This document shows positions 1 to 7,215 of a DNA stretch of 7,516 bases, in pieces. Made by a program: the position numbers and the translations under genes. Origin of the DNA: Balneolales bacterium. Its GTDB lineage: Bacteria > Bacteroidota > Rhodothermia > Balneolales > HLUCCA01. Under the pieces are notes generated by a model. It did not search any database. It was not told the origin of the DNA and was given only the letters and a program-made list of their open reading frames with translations. The stretch lies in assembly GCA_022565415.1 (NCBI GenBank), contig JAIUMT010000149.1, positions 1 to 7,516 of the forward strand, in the 5' to 3' direction. Numbering within the stretch: position 1 is the stretch's first letter; the number at the start of each line of letters is the position of its first letter.

Positions 1-3000
1 CTATTGCACAATCTCCAAAAATGTCATCTGCAGCTAGCGGAAACGCTGTTAGTGGTGATGTGGAAGTTCGTGTTAACGACGACGGTTCTTATGTAGTCTA
101 CGGTTTGGCTGCAACTCAAGGTTTAATTGCTTTCGGTACAGAAGCTCCTGCTGTAGTTGATCCAACTCTTGCAGCATTTAACCTTACTGGTGCAGAGCAA
201 CCAGCGGTAAGTCCTTTCCCTTCCACAACATCAGCCGACAACGTTGCCGGTAGCTTGGGTCGTGGATCAGGTCTTACAGCAACCTCGTTGAACAATGGTT
301 TTTCATCAAACGCATTTGATGTAGCTACATTTGAGACTGCTTTCGAAGAGGACAAGCATCTTGATGTTGTTATTCAATTAGAGCCAGGTTACAAAGCTAA
401 CTTGTCATCTATCGAATACTACTTCCGACGTTCAAACACTGGTCCAACGACAGCAAAATGGGCTTATAGTTTAGATGGTGAAGAATTCACAATTTTCACT
501 GACGATATTGACATGTCAGAGTTTGGTGCAAACGATACCAAATATGGTCCTGTTGACTTATCTGATATCGAAGAGTTACAGGGCGTTCTTAGTTATGACG
601 CTGTAATTCTAAGAATGGTTACTTGGGGAGCTTCTGCTTCTGGAGGTACTGGTGCATTTGGTCGTTTCACTGGTGGTGACGATGTTGTAGTTACTGGTAC
701 TGTTGAAGTTGATCCAGATTATGTAGCTCCAGAACCAGCAACAGACTATGTCGCTAATCTTTCTGGACTTGTTGAAGTTCCTGCCAACCTAAGTATGGGT
801 GCCGGAACCGTTAACGCTGTTCTATCTGGTGATGTACTGGTTGTTACTGGTTCATTCAGCGGACTAACCGGATCGTACACTATGTCGCACATTCACCTCG
901 GTGAAGCAGGTGTGAATGGTGGAGTTGAAGCTGAATTAACAGCTGTAATCGACAGTGAAGGAAATGGTGTTTACACCGCAGAGGATAATACCTTTGAACT
1001 TGACGCTGAAGACAAAGCAATTCTTGCTGCTGGTGGATACTACATCAATATTCACACGGATGAATTCCCAGCTGGTGAAATTCGTGGTCAGCTTTTGGTA
1101 GATCCAAACACTGCTCCTACAGCATCTGAAATTACTGCTCCTGCAGAAAATGCAGACATCACAGTTGCAGGTTTCTCTGGTGCACCATTTGTACCAGAAT
1201 GGACTGCTGCTACTGATGCAGACGACGACAAAGTTGTTTACGTATGGCAGCTTGCTGCAGATGCTGACTTCAATGTTGAACTTCTGACACTTAGCGCAGG
1301 ATCAAATCTATCAGCTAACCTAACTTTAGGTGCTGTTGATGAAATTCTTGACGCAGCTGGTCTAGAAGTAGACGACCAAATTACTGTTTACCACCGTATA
1401 ATTAGTACAGATGGTAGTGCACTCACATTTGGAGACGCATCTTCAGTAAACCTTACTAGAGGCGTGATCTTTGATACCTATACAATCGCTGAAGTACGTA
1501 CTTTCGATAACGAAACTGCGGTTACCATTGAAGGTATCGTTACGCGAGCGAGAGGTGTTGAAACCCGTATTAAAGATGCAACTGGCGGATTGAATACATT
1601 CTCCCCTGCATCTACTGATTTCTCTACTGCTGTTGCTGAAGGTGATATTGCCGAGGGTGACCTTGTACGTATTACTGGTCAGAAAAACGTTTTCAACGAC
1701 CAAGTTCAGGTAAATAACATTACCTCTTTCGAAGTTGTTTCTCGTGGAAATGATCTTCCAGAAGCACAGGTTGTAACTTTGGCTGAAATCAAAGCAAATG
1801 GTCTTGATTACGAAGGTCAGTTAGTTCGTGTTGAAGAAATCACCATTGCCAACGATGGCGATGCTACATTCAGCGCTGGAACTGGTTCTGGAAAAACGTA
1901 TGTGATCCAGGATCCGTCTGCCTCAGCAGGAGATGTTGATTTCCGAGTACCAAACCAAAATAATACCTCTATTGTAGGTGTTGCTATTCCAGACAGACCA
2001 TTCACATTTGAAGGTGTTGTTGGGAATTTCCGAGGTCAGTTCCAATTATATGCTGTTAATGCAACAGACGTAATTGTTCCTGCTCAACCTTTGGCTGGTA
2101 CATACTACATACCTCAGGGTACTAATGAGCGTGGATTTGCTTCGCTTTCTGCTGCTGTATCTGCTTTAAACGAAGCTGGTGCTGTTGGAGAAGTGACCTT
2201 ATTCATTGATGGCGATATCAACGAAGAAGATGAAGTTCGTATTAACCGAACTGACTTGACCGAAGATACTCGTGTTACCATCAAGCCTGCTCCAGGTAAG
2301 ACACCAACAATCTCACTTCCACTTCTTAAAATTGTCGATACTGGCTTCATCACAATTGATGGTGCTAACGGCGACGAAGATACTCGCGATCTTACATTTG
2401 AGAAGAACAGTAATGTTGCTGCACTAGTTGGTGTTTACAGCGATGCTGAAGATGTTGAAATCATGAACATCAACCTTACCTATCAGGAAGAGTTTGGTGC
2501 AGGTACATACGCTATCATCATCAACCGTCATGAATTCAGTGGTAACACTGGTCAGGCTAAAGATCTTCTTCTTTTCAATGTAAAAGTAGGATCTGCAGAT
2601 AAGCCATTTAATGATGCTATCTGGTTGTTTGGTGATGCTACTGCAGCAGGTCATGCAGTTCCGCTTAATACAGCTATCATAGACAACGAGTTCCACATCG
2701 GTAGAAGTGCAATCCGTACGCAAACACATGTAAATACCATGTTCAATGGTAACAAGGTTTATGCTTACGGTTTTGCTGCTGAAGTATCAGCTGTTCGTTT
2801 GAACACTCCATTGGAGTCGTTTGAATTAGCAAATAACGAATTCGTGTTTGTTTCAACTGAAAGAACTGAAGCAACTACATTCATCGGTTTCCAGGCTACT
2901 AACACATTGATTGCAGAAGTATATGCTGTGAACAATACATTTAGTACAGCCGGATTCACTGGTGCTGGTTCAGAAAACAGTTTCTACGGTTTCAGACATG

Positions 3001-3785
3001 AAGGTACTGCTTCTTCAGCTAATTTCATCCTTGCACACAATACATTCCGTATTGCTGACACTGGAAGTAGTGGAATTCATACCGCAGTTGGTAGAACTAC
3101 TACCGCATCTAGTGGTGCTGGCGTACAGTTTGTCAACAATATCGTTTCTCTGGAAAGAAGCGAAGAAAACACATATGCTTATCAGTGGGCTGGTACAACC
3201 CTTGATGCATCTTCCAACAACATCTTTAATGGTGGTGCTGGTGCGATTGCAATCATTGGTGAAGACCGATATGCTACTCTGGCTGCATGGAACACTGCAA
3301 CTGGTAACGATGCTACTTCTACTTCTGCTAGCGCAGAGTTTGTATCGAACACCGACTTACGTCTAACCGGTTCTTCTATCGGTGATCGTAACTTCGCTGG
3401 TGTACCTCTTGCAATGATTACTACCGATATCGACGGTACCGAGCGTTCTGCTGAAGAACCTTACAAAGGTGCTTTCGAAGGCGATGCATTTGGTGTATCT
3501 GTCGAGTCAGATGAAATGCCAGTGGTATTCTCTCTGAACCAGAACTATCCTAACCCGTTCAACCCAACTACTCTTATTAGTTATGACCTGCCTGTTGAAG
3601 CAAATGTTCAACTTTCAGTTTATACAGTAACAGGCCAGTTGGTTACAACACTTGTTAACGAAGCTCGTCCTGCCGGACAGCATCAAGTTAACTTTGATGC
3701 AACTCGTTTAGCATCAGGTGTTTATATCTACCGTATTATTGCGGGTGATTTCACACAAACTCAAAAAATGACGCTTATCAAGTAA
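1..3785 (+). CDS. Large secreted multidomain protein with CHRD domain, beta-helix region and T9SS type A sorting domain (5' end missing)
   Basis: The reading frame is open from base 3, before the first ATG at 21. That ATG has no ribosome binding site and is followed by polar residues rather than a signal peptide, so the true start lies left of the window. Residues are numbered from the ATG at 21 (1254 aa to the TAA). Residues ~45-230 resemble a jelly-roll-like module seen in other secreted FCB proteins (RGSGL, then NAFD, then YSLDG). ~242-360 is a CHRD (chordin-type) domain with SHIHLG and the ending INIHTDEFPAGEIRGQL. ~362-480 is an Ig/FnIII- or SusE-like domain (TAATDADDD, YVWQLAAD). ~484-687 looks like two OB-fold-like modules (IEGIVTRA; FEGVVGNFRGQFQLY). 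~690-1145 is Asn-rich and beta-helix-like (NNEF, NNTF, HNTF turns). ~1168-1254 is the T9SS type A sorting domain (QNYPNPFNPTT, LASGVYIYR, final KMTLIK), which directs export across the outer membrane. I see no catalytic motif. The protein has no cysteine and is strongly acidic. An adhesive or matrix role is inference. Confidence 0.9.
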   Translation, partial: IAQSPKMSSAASGNAVSGDVEVRVNDDGSYVVYGLAATQGLIAFGTEAPAVVDPTLAAFNLTGAEQPAVSPFPSTTSADNVAGSLGRGSGLTATSLNNGFSSNAFDVATFETAFEEDKHLDVVIQLEPGYKANLSSIEYYFRRSNTGPTTAKWAYSLDGEEFTIFTDDIDMSEFGANDTKYGPVDLSDIEELQGVLSYDAVILRMVTWGASASGGTGAFGRFTGGDDVVVTGTVEVDPDYVAPEPATDYVANLSGLVEVPANLSMGAGTVNAVLSGDVLVVTGSFSGLTGSYTMSHIHLGEAGVNGGVEAELTAVIDSEGNGVYTAEDNTFELDAEDKAILAAGGYYINIHTDEFPAGEIRGQLLVDPNTAPTASEITAPAENADITVAGFSGAPFVPEWTAATDADDDKVVYVWQLAADADFNVELLTLSAGSNLSANLTLGAVDEILDAAGLEVDDQITVYHRIISTDGSALTFGDASSVNLTRGVIFDTYTIAEVRTFDNETAVTIEGIVTRARGVETRIKDATGGLNTFSPASTDFSTAVAEGDIAEGDLVRITGQKNVFNDQVQVNNITSFEVVSRGNDLPEAQVVTLAEIKANGLDYEGQLVRVEEITIANDGDATFSAGTGSGKTYVIQDPSASAGDVDFRVPNQNNTSIVGVAIPDRPFTFEGVVGNFRGQFQLYAVNATDVIVPAQPLAGTYYIPQGTNERGFASLSAAVSALNEAGAVGEVTLFIDGDINEEDEVRINRTDLTEDTRVTIKPAPGKTPTISLPLLKIVDTGFITIDGANGDEDTRDLTFEKNSNVAALVGVYSDAEDVEIMNINLTYQEEFGAGTYAIIINRHEFSGNTGQAKDLLLFNVKVGSADKPFNDAIWLFGDATAAGHAVPLNTAIIDNEFHIGRSAIRTQTHVNTMFNGNKVYAYGFAAEVSAVRLNTPLESFELANNEFVFVSTERTEATTFIGFQATNTLIAEVYAVNNTFSTAGFTGAGSENSFYGFRHEGTASSANFILAHNTFRIADTGSSGIHTAVGRTTTASSGAGVQFVNNIVSLERSEENTYAYQWAGTTLDASSNNIFNGGAGAIAIIGEDRYATLAAWNTATGNDATSTSASAEFVSNTDLRLTGSSIGDRNFAGVPLAMITTDIDGTERSAEEPYKGAFEGDAFGVSVESDEMPVVFSLNQNYPNPFNPTTLISYDLPVEANVQLSVYTVTGQLVTTLVNEARPAGQHQVNFDATRLASGVYIYRIIAGDFTQTQKMTLIK

Positions 3786-3816
3786 GCCGACTTTGATAGT
3801 TTGTTAGTTCCTACAA

Positions 3817-3848
3817 GGGGAGTCGTTTTTAACGGCTCCCCTTTTTTT
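3817..3848 (+). terminator. Strong Rho-independent terminator after the T9SS protein gene
   Basis: GGGGAGTCGTT (3817-3827) pairs with AACGGCTCCCC (3831-3841) around a TTT loop. This gives an 11-bp stem with a single T-G wobble, followed at once by seven T (3842-3848). It starts 31 nt after the TAA, so it ends the transcript of the surface protein and separates it from rel. There is no comparable A-run on the left side, so it should act mainly on the + strand. Confidence 0.92.
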
Positions 3849-3881
3849 ATGAGTTTATCTTGCCGATATTCACACTCGAAA

Positions 3882-3915
3882 TTGTCACCCATTTTTGCGT
3901 AAATCGCTAAAATTG
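3882..3915 (+). promoter_or_regulatory. Possible Bacteroidota-type promoter of rel
   Basis: A promoter must lie between the terminator and the GTG at 4028. The best match I find to the Bacteroidota consensus (TTG, 17-23 nt, TAnnTTTG) is TTG at 3882-3884 and TAAAATTG at 3908-3915, with a 23-nt spacer and one mismatch in the -7 element. A second TAnnTTTG-like element, TATATTTA (3943-3950), has no well-placed upstream TTG. The choice is weak. If it is right, the leader of rel would be about 100 nt and would include a C-rich stretch around 3984-4010. Confidence 0.22.
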
Positions 3916-4027
3916 AATGAATAGCATCGTTATATTGTTCACTATATTTAAATACAGTACAGGCAGGTTCAGGCTACAGATGACACCCCGGGTCTCCCAC
4001 CCACAACACAAATAGTTAAATCATATA

Positions 4028-6268
4028 GTGGCAGAAGTTGATTCCATAATATTAAAGGAACTTGGTTCATATCAGTTCGAGTCGAAACAACAGCAAGAGC
4101 TAGATTACCTAATCAAGCTATGTCATGAGAATTTTGAAGAAACTGATGATGATCTAATTAAACGTGCCTTTGCATTAAGTTTCCTGTCTCATAAAGGCGC
4201 TGTTCGTGCCTCAGGAGAACCATATTATTTTCATCCACTTGAAGTCGCCCATATCGTCATTAAAGAAATGTCGCTAGATGATGTATCTGTCGCTGCTGCA
4301 CTTCTACACGATACGGTCGAAGATACCAGTATAAACCTGGAAGACATTCAACACGAATTCGGTGATGTGGTTGCTCACCTGATCGATGGAATGACCAAAA
4401 TTTCAGGCGTTTTAAAAAGCAGGGAATCAAAACAGGCCGAAACGTTCATGAAACTCCTGATGTCGATGGCAGAGGACCTCAGAGTAGTCCTGATTAAGTT
4501 TTCCGACCGCCTGCATAACATGCGAACGCTCAAGCACCTGCCAAAGCCTAAACAGATAAAAATTGCCAACGAAACGCTAGAGTTATACGCCCCACTTGCC
4601 CATCGTTTTGGACTGTTCCGCCTCAAAAGCGAACTAGAAGATTTGTCATTTCGGGCAATCGACTCTCAGGGATATCGGTTCATTTCCCGAAAACTTCGCG
4701 AAAAGAAGGAGGCTCGCGAGAAATTCATTCAGGAGTTCATGCAGCCTATTCGCGATCAACTCTACAAAGTCGGATTCAATTTCGAAATTAAAGGCCGCCC
4801 AAAATCGATTTACTCGATTTACAGAAAAATGGTAACCCAGCAGAAACCATTCGAAGATATCTATGATCTGTTCGCCATTCGTATCATTTTAGATCCGCCT
4901 CATGCCCGGGAAGATTGCTGGCGCGTATATTCGTACATCACCGATACCTACATGCCCATGCCCGAGCGGTTCAGAGACTTCTTATCTGTCCCCAAAGCTA
5001 ATGGGTACCAGTCTCTGCACACCACGGTTTTTTCAAGCAATGGTGTAAAGGTTGAAATCCAGATTCGAACCCGCCAAATGGATGAAATCGCCGAAAAAGG
5101 CCTGGCAGCGCACTGGAAGTACAAGGAGGGTTCTGATGGCACAAAATCAATTGATCGCTTTGTACACTGGGTGAGGGATGTTCTCGACAATCCACGACCA
5201 GACGCTGCCCAGGAGTTCGTTCAGGATTTTACATTAAACCTTTTTTCGGATGAAATTTACATTTTCACCCCTCGTGGTCAGCTACTCACACTTCCCAAAG
5301 GCGCAACTCCAATAGATTTTGCATTCGAAGTGCACAGTGAAATCGGAGAACGTGCTCTTGCAGCTAAAGTGAACGGCAAGATGGTCCCACTACGCCAAAA
5401 ACTTCAAAGCGGCGATCAAGTCGAAATTATTACCGGAAAAAACATCAATCTGAATCCGGATTGGATTAACGATGTAGTTACCCACAAAGCGAAGTCTCGA
5501 ATCCGCCAGTTTATCAACATGAAAGAGCGGAAAGCTATCGAAGATGGCCGCGAAATGTGGGTTAAAAAGGCAAACAAGCAACATCTGGAGATATCCGATC
5601 AGGATTTGGTGAAGGTGGCTAATAAGCTTAAGTATCCTAGTATTAATAAACTATACTACGATATGGGGTTGGCAGCCTTCGACGTCAATATTCTCGCCCG
5701 TGCAGTTAAGGATTTCTTAAGTCGTGGACGCATCGAAGAAGAAAAAACCCGGCTTGAAAAACTAACCGACGAGGAAATTCAAGACCAATACTACGATAAC
5801 GCCCGTACAGCGGGTTCCATGCGCGGATTGTTGTTAAACGGCGACTTAACGGATGTGAAGTATTCGTATTCCAAATGTTGCAATCCAATTCCCGGCGATG
5901 AAGTAATCGGATTTTTAAGCAGAAACGGCGATGTGAAAATTCATCGAACTAACTGTAATAATGTCGGTTATTTGATCAAAAATGATAACGAACGTGTGGT
6001 TGAAATCGGCTGGCCGAAGTCCACAACTGCTCACTTTATTGGTGCGGTCAGGATTATTGGCGAAGACCGCGTCGGACTAGTAAACGACATCACCACATTG
6101 ATTTCCCAAACCATGAAAACAAACATGAAAGGTATCAATGTGAACAGTGACGAGGGAATGTTCGAAGGAACACTCATAATCTATGTAGAAGATATTTCAC
6201 ACCTTGAAAAGGTCATCAAACGAATTCTTAGAATTCCGGGCGTGAAACAAGCATATCGATTTGAGTAA
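4028..6268 (+). CDS. rel: Bifunctional (p)ppGpp synthetase/hydrolase (RelA/SpoT family, Rel type)
   Basis: This cytoplasmic stringent-response enzyme makes pppGpp/ppGpp from ATP plus GTP/GDP and hydrolyses it. The 746 aa match the family's usual length, and all domains are present. The HD hydrolase (~40-200) has H69, H94-D95, E98-D99 and D160 with N164, so hydrolysis should be intact. The synthetase (~240-365) has GRPKS (256-260), NGYQSLH (325-331) and the catalytic Glu of EIQIRT (E343). The charge motif that separates bifunctional Rel (RxKD) from synthetase-only RelA (ExDD) reads RFRD (314-317): the Rel type with Lys to Arg. TGS lies at ~405-468, a helical region at ~470-590, the zinc/CC domain at ~610-645 (C617, C618, H639, C643) and the ACT/RRM domain at ~665-746. 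Start: GTG at 4028 is the first usable codon after an in-frame TAG at 4013; the next Met (M81) lies inside the HD domain. No Shine-Dalgarno is visible. The gene stands alone, with a terminator upstream and a 192-bp gap downstream. Confidence 0.97.
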   Translation: MAEVDSIILKELGSYQFESKQQQELDYLIKLCHENFEETDDDLIKRAFALSFLSHKGAVRASGEPYYFHPLEVAHIVIKEMSLDDVSVAAALLHDTVEDTSINLEDIQHEFGDVVAHLIDGMTKISGVLKSRESKQAETFMKLLMSMAEDLRVVLIKFSDRLHNMRTLKHLPKPKQIKIANETLELYAPLAHRFGLFRLKSELEDLSFRAIDSQGYRFISRKLREKKEAREKFIQEFMQPIRDQLYKVGFNFEIKGRPKSIYSIYRKMVTQQKPFEDIYDLFAIRIILDPPHAREDCWRVYSYITDTYMPMPERFRDFLSVPKANGYQSLHTTVFSSNGVKVEIQIRTRQMDEIAEKGLAAHWKYKEGSDGTKSIDRFVHWVRDVLDNPRPDAAQEFVQDFTLNLFSDEIYIFTPRGQLLTLPKGATPIDFAFEVHSEIGERALAAKVNGKMVPLRQKLQSGDQVEIITGKNINLNPDWINDVVTHKAKSRIRQFINMKERKAIEDGREMWVKKANKQHLEISDQDLVKVANKLKYPSINKLYYDMGLAAFDVNILARAVKDFLSRGRIEEEKTRLEKLTDEEIQDQYYDNARTAGSMRGLLLNGDLTDVKYSYSKCCNPIPGDEVIGFLSRNGDVKIHRTNCNNVGYLIKNDNERVVEIGWPKSTTAHFIGAVRIIGEDRVGLVNDITTLISQTMKTNMKGINVNSDEGMFEGTLIIYVEDISHLEKVIKRILRIPGVKQAYRFE

Positions 6269-6355
6269 GTATTACAGTTTTTCACTTTAGGTTGATTCAA
6301 ACTTTGCCTAATTTTCAAGCTTAGTAAAAATAGGCTATTACCTTAATACTTTTTT
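6267..6355 (+). other. Nested inverted repeats in the rel-HU intergenic region (possible weak terminator or mRNA 3' structure)
   Basis: AAGTATTA (6267-6274, overlapping the rel stop) is complementary to TAATACTT (6344-6351). Inside lies a second hairpin: GCCTA-A-TTTT (6306-6315) against AAAA-A-TAGGC (6326-6335), with one A/A mismatch and a 10-nt loop. Six T (6350-6355) follow. The stems are AT-rich and the T-run does not directly abut the inner hairpin, so this is not a canonical intrinsic terminator. It may still protect or end the rel transcript. The rest of the 6269-6460 gap holds no ORF that I would call, and only the HU-like gene's upstream signals. Confidence 0.3.
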
Positions 6356-6449
6356 ACGCGCGCTCAACTCTGTGTCTGTCTATTGTAAGTACTAAACAGT
6401 AGTTCTGTGCGTTTTTCACACTATCATTGCAGATTTAAGTTTTATTTTT

Positions 6450-6455
6450 AAAGGA
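6450..6455 (+). promoter_or_regulatory. Shine-Dalgarno of the HU/IHF-like gene
   Basis: AAAGGA lies 5 nt before the ATG at 6461. It is the only clear Shine-Dalgarno-like element in front of a gene here: rel, ruvX and def have none. It supports the chosen start and suggests stronger initiation for this nucleoid protein. Confidence 0.6.
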
Positions 6456-6460
6456 TTACC

Positions 6461-6781
6461 ATGACATATACAAAACGTGATATCGTACGCCGCATTTCAG
6501 AGCAAATGGATGTACCAATGGTGCAGGTTGAGCCATGGGTCGACGCGGTTATCACTAATTTGAGAGATACTATGATGGAGGCTAGCCCCACCTGCCGCAT
6601 AGAAATTCGAGATTTTGGAGTATTTGAAGTGAAGCTAACGAAGGCTAAGCCGAAAGCCCGAAACCCTAAAACAAACGAAGTTATTTACGTTCCCGAGCAT
6701 AGAAAAACTCATTTCAAACCAAGCAAATTGCTGAAAGAATTTTTACGTCAACCATTGCCTGAAGGCGTAACTGTAGATTAA
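6461..6781 (+). CDS. HU/IHF-family nucleoid DNA-binding protein
   Basis: This is a small histone-like protein expected to dimerise and to bend or wrap DNA in the nucleoid. The 106 aa show the family layout: an N-terminal two-helix dimerisation part (TKRDIVRRISEQMDVP, 4-19, then VEPWVDAVI), the beta-sheet core entry with DFGVF (51-55), the DNA-binding arm with RNPKTNE (67-73), whose Pro69 corresponds to the intercalating proline of HU/IHF, and the C-terminal helix with FKPSKLLKEFL (85-95). Typical members are about 90-100 aa; the extra length here is the tail RQPLPEGVTVD. The common Gly after KT in the arm motif is Asn here. I cannot tell HU from IHF alpha or beta from sequence alone, so no symbol is given. 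The start is the ATG with AAAGGA 5 nt upstream. The gene heads a tight cluster with ruvX and def. Confidence 0.93.
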   Translation: MTYTKRDIVRRISEQMDVPMVQVEPWVDAVITNLRDTMMEASPTCRIEIRDFGVFEVKLTKAKPKARNPKTNEVIYVPEHRKTHFKPSKLLKEFLRQPLPEGVTVD

Positions 6782-6786
6782 TTCTG

Positions 6787-7206
6787 TTGATTTATTCTAA
6801 ACGAATTATCGGAATTGATGTGGGTATGAAACGGATCGGACTGGCACAGTCCGATCCGACCCGCACCATCGCTTCTCCGATTGGAACATTTGCAGAAGCT
6901 GAATTACTTAAAAAACTGGTTTCTGAAGCTCATCAAATTGAAACTATTGTGGTCGGATGGCCAATTTCCATGCGTGGTCATGAGGGAAGTGCCACCGAAA
7001 TGGTTAAAGCCTTCATCAAACGGCTCGAAAAAAAACTGCCAAATATGCAAATCGAGTTGCTAGATGAGCGTTTTACTTCTACTTTAGCAAATCAAACCAT
7101 CCGTAACACCGTTACTTCAAAAAAGAAACGCCAAGAAAAAGGTCTCGTCGATACCATCGCTGCCGCAATCCTTTTGCAGTCGTACATGGATCGACTAACT
7201 CGCTGA
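6787..7206 (+). CDS. ruvX: YqgF/RuvX family nuclease (putative Holliday junction resolvase / pre-16S rRNA nuclease)
   Basis: This cytoplasmic RNase H-fold protein of 139 aa has the usual family length. YqgF in E. coli takes part in 16S rRNA 5' end maturation, and family members have also been described as Holliday junction resolvases; the sequence does not decide between these. Key residues are visible: GIDVGMKRIGLA (9-20) with catalytic Asp11, VVGWP (55-59), LDERFTS (92-98) with D93-E94-R95, the basic KKKRQEKG stretch (112-119), and VDTIAAAILLQSY (121-133) with Asp122. The start is read as TTG at 6787. The first ATG (6825) would remove the Asp11 motif, and only CTG (6784) or ATT (6781) precede the TTG after the HU-like stop. 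No Shine-Dalgarno is seen. The start is 5 nt after the HU-like stop, so translation is probably coupled to it. Confidence 0.93.
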   Translation: MIYSKRIIGIDVGMKRIGLAQSDPTRTIASPIGTFAEAELLKKLVSEAHQIETIVVGWPISMRGHEGSATEMVKAFIKRLEKKLPNMQIELLDERFTSTLANQTIRNTVTSKKKRQEKGLVDTIAAAILLQSYMDRLTR

Positions 7207-7215
7207 TTTTATTTT

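Noticed and set aside
2424..2729. 101-aa minus-strand ORF, and the other minus-strand ORFs under the T9SS gene and rel
   Set aside because: They are antisense shadows of well-supported coding regions, and their translations show no recognisable motif.
2962..3366. 134-aa + strand ORF inside the T9SS protein gene
   Set aside because: It lies in another frame of a gene with clear domains. It is a Leu/Val/Thr-rich low-complexity translation caused by codon bias, with no ribosome binding site and no family resemblance.
3982..3995. ACCCCGGGT palindrome-like sequence before rel, considered as an operator or hairpin
   Set aside because: Only four base pairs around a single base. It is too short to support a structure or binding site without comparative data.
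6400..6429. TAGTTCTG (6400-6407) and TATCATTG (6422-6429) as -7 promoter elements of the HU-like gene
   Set aside because: Each has one mismatch to TAnnTTTG, but neither has a TTG at the required 17-23 nt upstream, so I cannot choose or support either.
6881..7063. 60-aa + strand ORF inside ruvX
   Set aside because: It is out of frame with ruvX, whose frame contains the catalytic motifs across the same stretch.
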